This document shows positions 7,450 through 13,739 of a DNA stretch of 13,739 bases, in pieces. The position numbers and the translations under genes were made by a program. The stretch comes from Solimonas sp040377605. GTDB lineage: Bacteria; Pseudomonadota; Gammaproteobacteria; Nevskiales; Nevskiaceae. Under the pieces are notes generated by a model, which worked only from the letters and a program-made list of their open reading frames with translations, had not been told where the DNA came from and searched no databases. The DNA is taken from positions 1 through 13,739 of the forward strand of contig JBEIOK010000063.1 of the NCBI GenBank assembly GCA_040377605.1, written 5' to 3'. Every line of letters begins with the position of its first letter. Positions within the stretch are counted from its first letter, which is position 1.

Positions 7450-9771
7450 TCACCCTCCGAACAGATCCTTCAGCCACTGCATCGGGTTTTCGCGAAGTCC
7501 GTCCGGCAGGAAGCCGCCGCTGTCGGCGCAGGGAGCCCAGTCTGCCGGCGCGAAGCCCGCCATGAAAGGCACGACGATGGCATTGAGGCAGGCGGCGTCG
7601 GCGCGCTGACCGCTGAGCGGGTCGACGAGCGCCTCCTCGATATCCGGCGGTGGAATCGGGTCCAGACCTCGCACCCGCAGATCACGCATCACCTTGGCCC
7701 AGATCGGCAGGGCGCCGTTGGCCCCCGACAGTCCGGTCGGCTGGTTGTCGTCGCGGCCGATCCAGACCACGGCCACACGATCAGCCCCGAAGCCGGCGAA
7801 CCAGCTGTCCCGGTAATCGTCGGTGGTGCCGGTCTTGCCCGCCAGCATCGTGCCCGGCGGCACCACGCTGTGCACTGCTCGGCCCGTGCCGATCGCCATC
7901 ACCTGCCGCAGCGCCCAGTTCAGCAGGTAAACCGGTCCTTCCGGCAGCGTCTGCTGGACCTGGATCGGAAAGCGCTGCAGCGGCTTGCCGTCGGTGGTCT
8001 GCACCTCGCGGATCGCCGACAGCGGTGCCAGGAAGCCGCCGGAGGCCAGGGTCGAATACATCTGCGCCACTTCCAGCGGTGAGGCATCCAGCGCGCCAAG
8101 GAAAACCGACGGCAGGGCCTTAGCGTCACCGCCGTATCCGGCCGCGCGCAGCGTCTGCATCACCGACTCGGTGCCAATCGCCAGCCCCAGATGCACGGTC
8201 GGCAGGTTGTAGGACTGCGCGAGCGCAACGTATAGCGGCTGTGGACCGTGCAACTGACGGTCGTAGTTTTTCGGCTGCCAGGTCGCGCCATGCGGCATCT
8301 TCAGCGCAATCGGCTCGTCGGACAGGAAACTGTGCAGGTGATAATCGGCTGGCCGCTGCAGCGCGGTCAGATAGACGAACGGCTTGGCCAGCGACCCGAT
8401 CGGTCGCTGCGCGTCGAGCGCGCGATTGAAGCCCGGGAAGCGCACGTCGCGACCGGCCACCAGGCCGAGGACTTCACCACCATCGGCGCTGGCAACCACC
8501 CCTGCGGCCTCCAGCGTGCCAGCCTTCATCCTGCGCGCCTTCTCCAGCGGCGGCAGTCCCTCGACGATCCGGCGCTCCAGGGCCTCCTGGGCACGTGGAT
8601 CCAGCGTCGTGAAGATACGGAGACCTTCACTGGTGAGATCCTCCTCCTTGTACTGGCCGCGCAGCTGACGCCGCACCAGTTCGACAAAGGCCGGATAGCG
8701 CTCGACGCCACCGCCGCGGCCGCGGACCACCCCGAGCGGCTGCGCGATGGCCGACTCGTAGGCGGCCTCGTCGATCAACCCCTCGTCCTTGAACACCGAC
8801 AGCACCAGGTCCCGCCGCTTGAGCGCACGCGCCTCGTTGCGGCGAGGGTTGTAAAACGACGGCCCCTTGACCAACCCGACGAGCAGCGCAATCTCATGCG
8901 TGCGCAACTCGTCCAGCGGCTTGTTGAAATAGAAATGTGCACCGAGCCCGAAACCATGAACGGCGCGGTTGCCATCCTGGCCGAGATGAACCTCGTTGAG
9001 ATATGCCTCGAGAATTTCGTTCTTCTCGTAGTGCCCCTCCAGCAGCAGGGCCATGAAGGCTTCATTGATCTTGCGCTGCCAGGTCTGCTTGCTGTTGAGG
9101 AAGAAATTCTTGATCAACTGCTGGGTCAGCGTGCTGCCCCCCTGCACGACTTGGCCGGCCCGCAGATTGGCAACTGTCGCGCGCAGGATGCCCTTCACGC
9201 TGACACCCAGATGCGAGTGGAAGCTGCGATCCTCGACGGCGATCAGCCCGTCGCGCAGCAAGGCCGGCACCGCGTCGATCCGCACCAGCACGCGGTCCTC
9301 TCCCTGCTTCGGGTAGATGCTGCCGATCAACATCGGCTCGACACGGGTGATCTCGCGCGGCTCGCCACTGTCCATCGCCGCCAGCGCGAGGATCTGCGAT
9401 TCGGAAAACTGGACGCTGAGCCGCTGCGCGGCCTGTGCACCGTCCCAGTAGTTGAACGGCCGCAGGTAGATATCGACGCGGCGCTCACCCGCGGCGTAGG
9501 TGCCGGTGCCGGTCACTTGCGGGTCCTGGCGATATCCCAGACGCTGCAGCTCGTGCGTCAGTTCCGCAGCACTGAGGCTCAGACCGGGATACAACTCCAG
9601 CGGCGACGCATAGACCTGGGCCGGGAGCGCCCAGCGCGCACCGGCGAAGCGATCGCGGATTTCCCGATCCAGCTTCAGCAGGTAACCCGCGAAGACCAGC
9701 ACGCCGACACTGAGCGTGACGATCAGTGAAGACAGCGCCAGGACCTTGATTTTGTTACGGTTCAGAGCCAC
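7450..9771 (-). CDS. mrcB: bifunctional penicillin-binding protein 1b
   Basis: PBP1b polymerises lipid II into glycan strands and cross-links the peptides, in the periplasm, anchored to the inner membrane. The 773-residue protein has one N-terminal membrane helix (about 8-31), a UB2H-like domain (about 52-125) that in E. coli docks the activator LpoB, a GT51 glycosyltransferase domain with the catalytic EDRSFHSH motif (Glu180) and GGSTLTQQLIKN (211-222), and a transpeptidase domain with SLAK (nucleophile Ser460, Lys463), SYN (520-522) and KTG (646-648). All catalytic motifs are intact. The start is a GTG at 9771 without a clear ribosome binding site; no better start is in frame nearby and the membrane helix follows directly. 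The presence of UB2H separates it from PBP1a. The phoU terminator upstream (9841-9872) suggests its own promoter, and the downstream lipoprotein is its likely activator. Cys728, Cys748 near the C-terminus could pair as a disulfide. Confidence 0.96.
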   Translation of the reverse strand: MALNRNKIKVLALSSLIVTLSVGVLVFAGYLLKLDREIRDRFAGARWALPAQVYASPLELYPGLSLSAAELTHELQRLGYRQDPQVTGTGTYAAGERRVDIYLRPFNYWDGAQAAQRLSVQFSESQILALAAMDSGEPREITRVEPMLIGSIYPKQGEDRVLVRIDAVPALLRDGLIAVEDRSFHSHLGVSVKGILRATVANLRAGQVVQGGSTLTQQLIKNFFLNSKQTWQRKINEAFMALLLEGHYEKNEILEAYLNEVHLGQDGNRAVHGFGLGAHFYFNKPLDELRTHEIALLVGLVKGPSFYNPRRNEARALKRRDLVLSVFKDEGLIDEAAYESAIAQPLGVVRGRGGGVERYPAFVELVRRQLRGQYKEEDLTSEGLRIFTTLDPRAQEALERRIVEGLPPLEKARRMKAGTLEAAGVVASADGGEVLGLVAGRDVRFPGFNRALDAQRPIGSLAKPFVYLTALQRPADYHLHSFLSDEPIALKMPHGATWQPKNYDRQLHGPQPLYVALAQSYNLPTVHLGLAIGTESVMQTLRAAGYGGDAKALPSVFLGALDASPLEVAQMYSTLASGGFLAPLSAIREVQTTDGKPLQRFPIQVQQTLPEGPVYLLNWALRQVMAIGTGRAVHSVVPPGTMLAGKTGTTDDYRDSWFAGFGADRVAVVWIGRDDNQPTGLSGANGALPIWAKVMRDLRVRGLDPIPPPDIEEALVDPLSGQRADAACLNAIVVPFMAGFAPADWAPCADSGGFLPDGLRENPMQWLKDLFGG

Positions 9772-9806
9772 GTGCGAGACGGCGGAGCGGATTCGAATCG
9801 GCGCGC

Positions 9807-9812
9807 AGTGTA
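9807..9812 (-). promoter_or_regulatory. possible -10 box of mrcB
   Basis: TACACT on the minus strand, between the phoU terminator and the mrcB GTG (about 35 nt before it), matches four of six -10 positions. The -35 partner is weak (TCGGCG at an 18-nt spacing). A promoter is expected in this 69-nt interval because the terminator cuts off upstream transcription, but its exact place is uncertain. Confidence 0.25.
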
Positions 9813-9840
9813 GTGCATCCCTCCTGGCTTCGCCGAGCGC

Positions 9841-9872
9841 AAAAAAGCCGCGGACCCGGTGGGGTCCGCGGC
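9841..9872 (-). terminator. intrinsic terminator after phoU
   Basis: A perfect 11-bp stem (GCCGCGGACCC at 9847-9857 with GGGTCCGCGGC at 9862-9872), a 4-nt loop, and six T directly following on the minus strand (9841-9846). It lies 64 nt past the phoU stop and should end the pst-phoU transcript before mrcB. The + strand side has no T-run, so it works in one direction only. Confidence 0.93.
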
Positions 9873-9936
9873 GATGATAATGCTAGGTCGTGAAGCAGAA
9901 CGTCGGCTGAACGCAGCGCCGCGGCCCGCCAGGGGA

Positions 9937-10653
9937 TCAGAGCCCCTTGACCTCTTTTTCCATGCTCTCCAGGGACAGATGGCGCACATCCTTGCCCTTG
10001 ACGAAATAGATCACGTACTCGGAGATGTTCTTGGCATGGTCACCGATGCGCTCCAGCGAGCGCACGCTCCAGATGATGTCCATGACGCGGCGGATGGTGC
10101 GCGGGTCTTCCATCATGAAGGTGATGCACTGGCGCATCAGCGCCTCATACTCGCGGTCGATCGCTTGATCCTCGCGCGCCACCGCCAGCGCCGCCTCGGC
10201 ATCCATGCGAGCAAACGCGTCGAGCGCGTCATGCACCATCTGCGTCACGCTGCGCGACAGGTGCTGCACCTGAATCAGGCCGTCGGACAGGCGCTCCTGC
10301 TTGGCCAGATCAGTGGCCATGCGCGCGATCTTCTCGGCCTCATCGCCGATGCGCTCGAGGTCCGTGATCGTCTTGACCACCGCATAGACCAATCGCAGAT
10401 CGCTGGCGGTCGGCTGGCGGCGCGCGAGAATGTGCGAGCACTCCTCGTCGATCAGCACTTCCAGCCGGTTGACCTGGTAGTCGTTGCGAATGACTTCTTC
10501 GCCGAGCACCGCATCCCCGTCAATCAACGCGCGGGTCGCATCGACGATCTGCTGCTCGACCAGCCCGCCCATCGCCAGCACGCGCTGACGCACGTCCTCA
10601 AGTTCGGCGTTGAACTGGCTGGAGATGTGAGTCTTGTAACCTGGGGTATTCAT
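9937..10653 (-). CDS. phoU: phosphate signalling and transport regulator PhoU
   Basis: PhoU is a cytoplasmic, all-helical protein that links the state of the Pst transporter to the sensor kinase PhoR, keeping the Pho regulon off when phosphate is plentiful. The 238-residue protein (E. coli 241) consists of two homologous three-helix halves; each carries the signature metal-binding motif, seen as DLERIGDEAEKIA (98-110) and SLERIGDHAKNI (199-210). The ATG at 10653 is preceded by GGAAAA at a spacing of about 7 nt. It is the last gene of the pst operon here, 26 nt after pstB and 64 nt before a strong terminator. Both motifs are complete, so the call is secure. Confidence 0.97.
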   Translation of the reverse strand: MNTPGYKTHISSQFNAELEDVRQRVLAMGGLVEQQIVDATRALIDGDAVLGEEVIRNDYQVNRLEVLIDEECSHILARRQPTASDLRLVYAVVKTITDLERIGDEAEKIARMATDLAKQERLSDGLIQVQHLSRSVTQMVHDALDAFARMDAEAALAVAREDQAIDREYEALMRQCITFMMEDPRTIRRVMDIIWSVRSLERIGDHAKNISEYVIYFVKGKDVRHLSLESMEKEVKGL

Positions 10654-10679
10654 GATGGCTTTTCCGTATCGCGTCGCGC

Positions 10680-11540
10680 TTAGCCGTAGCGGCCCGTGAT
10701 GTAGTCTTCCGTCTGCTTCTTGGCCGGCTTCGTGAACAGCTGATCGGTATTGCCATACTCGACGATATCGCCCAGGTACATGAAGGCCGTGTAGTCGGAC
10801 ACGCGCGCGGCTTGCTGCATGTTGTGCGTCACGATCACGATCGTGTACTGGGTCTTCAGCTCGTTGATCAACTCTTCAACCTTCAGCGTCGAGATCGGAT
10901 CCAGCGCCGAGCAGGGCTCGTCGAGCAGGATCACTTCCGGCTGAATCGCGATGGCACGTGCAATGACCAAACGCTGCTGCTGACCGCCGGACAGGCCCAG
11001 CGCCGAGTCCTCGAGTCGATCCTTGACCTCTTCCCACAGCGCCGAGCCCTTCAGCGCCCACTCGACGGTCTCGTCAAGCACGCGCTTCTTGTTGATGCCG
11101 GCCAGGCGCAACCCATAGGCCACGTTCTCGTAGATCGATTTCGGGAACGGGTTCGGCTTCTGGAACACCATGCCGACGCGGCGACGCAGCATCGCCACAT
11201 CCACGTCCTTGTCGAAGATGTTCTTGCCGTGCAGCCGGATCTCGCCTTCGATGCGGCAGCCATCGATCAGATCGTTCATGCGGTTGAAGCACCGCAGCAG
11301 CGTCGACTTTCCGCAGCCGGACGGACCGATGAACGCCGTCACCTTCTTCTGCGGAATGCGCAGCGTGTTGCCCTTCAGTGCCTGCTTGGCACCATAGAAC
11401 AGGCTGAGGTTGTCCACCTCCAACGCAATGGTCTCGTTCTCGATGCGGGCGCCGCCCTGCTCACGCCCCAGCGCATCGATGTCGATTCCGCGCGAAAGCG
11501 GGGTTTTGTCTTGGACACCGGTCATGGTCTTGGATTCCAT
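10680..11540 (-). CDS. pstB: phosphate ABC transporter ATP-binding protein PstB
   Basis: PstB is the ATPase of the high-affinity phosphate importer PstSCAB and sits on the cytoplasmic face of the membrane. The 286-residue protein has Walker A GPSGCGKST (72-80), the Q-loop in VFQKPNPFP (Gln127), the ABC signature LSGGQQQR (183-190), Walker B VILLDEP (203-209, catalytic Glu208) and the H-loop His239. QKPNPFP is typical of PstB as opposed to other importers. The N-terminus, about 35 residues before the ABC core, is longer than in E. coli PstB (257 residues). Two starts are possible: ATG at 11540 with only weak GAAG before it, and ATG at 11525 (residue 6) with GGAA 9 nt upstream. The gene lies 30 nt after pstA and 26 nt before phoU, all one operon. 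Confidence 0.97.
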   Translation of the reverse strand: MESKTMTGVQDKTPLSRGIDIDALGREQGGARIENETIALEVDNLSLFYGAKQALKGNTLRIPQKKVTAFIGPSGCGKSTLLRCFNRMNDLIDGCRIEGEIRLHGKNIFDKDVDVAMLRRRVGMVFQKPNPFPKSIYENVAYGLRLAGINKKRVLDETVEWALKGSALWEEVKDRLEDSALGLSGGQQQRLVIARAIAIQPEVILLDEPCSALDPISTLKVEELINELKTQYTIVIVTHNMQQAARVSDYTAFMYLGDIVEYGNTDQLFTKPAKKQTEDYITGRYG

Positions 11541-11570
11541 TGCTTCAATTCTTTTGTGCTGGCGGACCGG

Positions 11571-13286
11571 TCAATGGTCCAATGCCTTGTAGCGCTCACG
11601 CAACTGGTTGCGGATGCGGATCGCGGTCAGGTTGAGCGCGATGATGACCAGAACCAGCAGGAACGCGGTCGCGTACACCAGCGGCCGCGCCGCCTCCACG
11701 TTCGGCGACTGGAAACCCACGTCGTAGATGTGGAAGCCCAGGTGCATGAACTTGCGCTCGAAATGAATGAACGGGATGTTGCCGTCCAGCGGCAGCGTCG
11801 GGGCCAGCTTGACGACGCCGACCAGCATCAACGGCGCCACCTCGCCCGCCGCACGCGCAATCGCGAGGATCAGGCCCGTCATCATCGCCGGCGAGGCCAT
11901 CGGCAGCACCACACGCCACAAGGTCTCTGCCTTGGTCGCGCCGAGCGACAGACTGGCTTCGCGCAACGCGCGCGGAATGCGCGCCAAGCCCTCTTCAGTG
12001 GCGACGATGACCACGGGCAAGGTCAGCAGCGCCAGGGTCAGCGAGGCCCAGAGGATGCCGGGCGTACCGAATACCGGCGCAGGTGAAGCCTCGGGGTAGA
12101 ACAGGCGGTCGATGTTGCCACCGAGGAAATAGACGAAGAAGCCGAGACCGAACATACCGAACACGATCGACGGCACACCCGCGAGATTATTGACGGAGAT
12201 CCGGATCGCCTGTGTCAGCGGACCCTGCTTGGCATACTCGCGCAGATAGAGCGCCGCGAGAATACCGAACGGCGTGACGATCACCGACATGATCATCACC
12301 ATCATCACGGTGCCGAAGATCGCCGGGAAGATGCCACCCTCCGTATTGGCCTCACGGGGCTCGTCGCTGACGAATTCCCAGATCTTGCCGAAGAAGAAGG
12401 CGATCTTGCCGGGCAGACTCATCGCATTGGGTCGATAGCCGTGCACAACCTTGGACAGCGGCAGCTCCAGTGTCTGGCCGTCTACCGTGCGTACCGTCAC
12501 GGCATCGCGGGCCAGCTGGGTCTTCAGCGCGTTGAGCTCCTCGCGCAGCGCTTCGTATTTGGCATCCTCAACCTTGCGACGCGCATCGAGTCGCCCGTAC
12601 TCAGCCGCATGCGACTCCGGCGTCTTGCCGTCGAGCTGCAACCGCCGGACTTCAAGGCGGATGTGCTCCAGCGCGAAGTTGATCGTGCCGATCCGGCCTT
12701 TCTCAATGTCGGCAATCTGGTCGCGGAAGTCGTTGGCCCGGTCCTGCGCAGCCTGGTACGCCGTCCAGGCCGATTCGCCGGTCACGATCTGCCCGTCCTG
12801 CTTCACGGAAACCAGGAAGCCATGGAAATTCCCCCACTCCATGCGCTCCAGCACCACCACGTCTTCCGGATAGCTGCGCTCGACCAGCCAATCCGACAGC
12901 ACATACCGGAAATCGGCGCCGAGCAGATCGCGATTGCCGACCTTGATCAGCAGGCGCTCATAGAGATCGCGGTCTTCGGGAACCGGCAGGCCAGCGTTCT
13001 TGAGACGCGCGGTGGTGACCTCTTCCATGCTGCGGATCTCGGCCAGCACCGGCACTGCCTCGGCTCCGGGCTGCTGGTAGCTCGCCTGAAGCATGTCCGC
13101 CGGCCAGAAATGCGGCAGCCCCCGTGCTGCGGTCAACACCAGCAGCGAACAGGTAATGATGAAGGCCACCGAGATCGCCGCCGCCGTCAGCCAGATGTAG
13201 GGCTGACCGGACTTCACGTACGCGGAGACGCTGGTGGTGTCTTTCGAGACCAGCTGCGCGGCGACGCTTTCTTTTGTCTGCTCCAT
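11571..13286 (-). CDS. pstA: phosphate ABC transporter permease PstA, long form
   Basis: PstA is one of the two inner-membrane permeases of the phosphate importer. At 571 residues it is almost twice E. coli PstA (296). It has a first membrane helix (about 31-53), then about 265 non-membrane residues (55-318), then the normal permease core with five more membrane segments. The permease EAA loop is LREASLSLGATKAETLWRVVLP (441-462), broken here as LREASLSLGA and WRVVLP. The insertion includes a charged helical stretch (about 173-260) likely to form a coiled coil, and by topology it should lie in the periplasm. Long PstA proteins are known in Pseudomonas-type gammaproteobacteria; the role of the extra domain is not established to my knowledge. 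The ATG at 13286 follows AGGAA by 7 nt, and pstC ends 17 nt upstream. No frameshift is visible. Confidence 0.95.
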   Translation of the reverse strand: MEQTKESVAAQLVSKDTTSVSAYVKSGQPYIWLTAAAISVAFIITCSLLVLTAARGLPHFWPADMLQASYQQPGAEAVPVLAEIRSMEEVTTARLKNAGLPVPEDRDLYERLLIKVGNRDLLGADFRYVLSDWLVERSYPEDVVVLERMEWGNFHGFLVSVKQDGQIVTGESAWTAYQAAQDRANDFRDQIADIEKGRIGTINFALEHIRLEVRRLQLDGKTPESHAAEYGRLDARRKVEDAKYEALREELNALKTQLARDAVTVRTVDGQTLELPLSKVVHGYRPNAMSLPGKIAFFFGKIWEFVSDEPREANTEGGIFPAIFGTVMMVMIMSVIVTPFGILAALYLREYAKQGPLTQAIRISVNNLAGVPSIVFGMFGLGFFVYFLGGNIDRLFYPEASPAPVFGTPGILWASLTLALLTLPVVIVATEEGLARIPRALREASLSLGATKAETLWRVVLPMASPAMMTGLILAIARAAGEVAPLMLVGVVKLAPTLPLDGNIPFIHFERKFMHLGFHIYDVGFQSPNVEAARPLVYATAFLLVLVIIALNLTAIRIRNQLRERYKALDH

Positions 13287-13303
13287 GGGACGTTCCTGTC
13301 GCG

Positions 13304-13739
13304 TCAGATACTGCTGTAACGGGTGCGCAGACGCTGTCGCACGACTTCAGCCAGCGTATTGATGAAGAAGGTGAACAGGAACAGCACCAGTCCGGCCAGG
13401 AACAGCAGGCGGAAGTGGGTACTGCCGACCTCCGACTCCGGCATCTCGACCGCGATGTTGGCAGCCAGCGTACGCATGCCCTGGAACATGCTGAAGTCAG
13501 TCACCGCGGTGTTACCGGTGGCCATCAGTACGATCATCGTCTCGCCGACCGCACGGCCCATGCCGATCATGATCGCAGAGAAGATGCCGGGGCTGGCGGT
13601 GGGGAGCACCACACGCACCAGCGTCTGCCAGTAGGTTGCACCCAGGGCCAGCGAACCCAGCGTCAACTGCTTCGGCACCGTGAAGATCGCGTCTTCTGCG
13701 ATCGAGAAGATCACCGGGATCACGGCGATACCCATCGCG
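13304..13739 (-). CDS. pstC: phosphate ABC transporter permease PstC (C-terminal part, cut by window edge)
   Basis: This is the second permease of the phosphate importer. Only about 145 C-terminal residues are inside the window; the frame runs open through the right edge, so the 5' part lies outside and the ATG at 13735 is merely an internal Met. Visible are the permease cytoplasmic loop region (LGSLALGATYWQTLVRVVLP), the conserved GRAVGETMIVLMATGN segment near the transport path, and a final membrane helix (LLFLAGLVLFLFTFFINTLAEVV) split here as LLFLAGLVLF and FINTLAEVV, ending in a basic tail. The expected pstS and Pho box upstream of it would lie beyond the window. Confidence 0.95.
   Translation of the reverse strand, partial: AMGIAVIPVIFSIAEDAIFTVPKQLTLGSLALGATYWQTLVRVVLPTASPGIFSAIMIGMGRAVGETMIVLMATGNTAVTDFSMFQGMRTLAANIAVEMPESEVGSTHFRLLFLAGLVLFLFTFFINTLAEVVRQRLRTRYSSI

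Noticed and set aside
8248..9729. 493-codon open frame on the + strand opposite mrcB
   Set aside because: Its product has no recognisable domain, is rich in Arg, Gln, Leu and His as expected of an antisense frame in GC-rich coding DNA, and mrcB on the other strand has every catalytic motif.
9873..9936. Second terminator or small gene between phoU stop and the hairpin
   Set aside because: No hairpin with T-run and no frame with a start signal; it is plain 3' untranslated sequence.
10812..12086. 424-codon open frame on the + strand opposite pstB and pstA
   Set aside because: It crosses two real genes and their spacer, with repetitive Arg/Gln/His-rich sequence typical of an antisense shadow.

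Overview
The window reads as a GC-rich (roughly 60-65 % by eye) chromosomal segment of a gammaproteobacterium. The evidence is the yoaA-tsaB gene pair, a small bacterial-type 4.5S RNA just upstream of dnaX-ybaB, a bifunctional PBP1b next to an LpoP-like lipoprotein (a pairing known from Pseudomonas and relatives), and a pst operon with the long form of PstA. A Xanthomonadales, Nevskiales or Chromatiales relative would fit, but this is inference. No phage, insertion sequence, CRISPR array, tRNA or integrase is visible. Nearly all sequence is accounted for by conserved housekeeping genes.

Layout, left to right: a phosphoglucomutase gene of the eukaryotic PGM1-like type lies on the + strand (98-1729). 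Everything else is on the - strand and is transcribed right to left. From the right edge these are the 3' end of pstC, pstA, pstB and phoU (phosphate uptake and its signalling), closed by a perfect 11-bp hairpin with a T-run (9841-9872). Next come mrcB (PBP1b), an LpoP-like TPR lipoprotein, yoaA (iron-sulfur helicase) and tsaB (t6A tRNA modification). These four are tightly spaced, with gaps of 35 and 7 nt and then a 4-nt overlap. They are followed by ffs (4.5S RNA of the signal recognition particle), dnaX (clamp-loader tau) and ybaB/ebfC, which converges on pgm. recR, the usual third member of dnaX-ybaB-recR, is not there.

How the genes work together: PstC, PstA and PstB form the inner-membrane phosphate importer, and PhoU couples its state to the PhoR/PhoB system. 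PBP1b polymerises and cross-links peptidoglycan, and the neighbouring lipoprotein is probably its outer-membrane activator. YoaA and DnaX both belong to replication and repair at the fork, and YoaA is known to bind the clamp-loader accessory subunit HolC. TsaB and the 4.5S RNA serve translation and protein targeting.

I found no undescribed multi-gene system. The points most worth a second look are: the mrcB-lpoP pair with a run of eight C residues in the lipoprotein's linker and a start codon placed exactly where transcription should begin; the long coiled-coil-bearing periplasmic insertion in PstA; the eukaryote-like Pgm; and a dnaX without a recognisable slippery heptamer or ribosome binding site.
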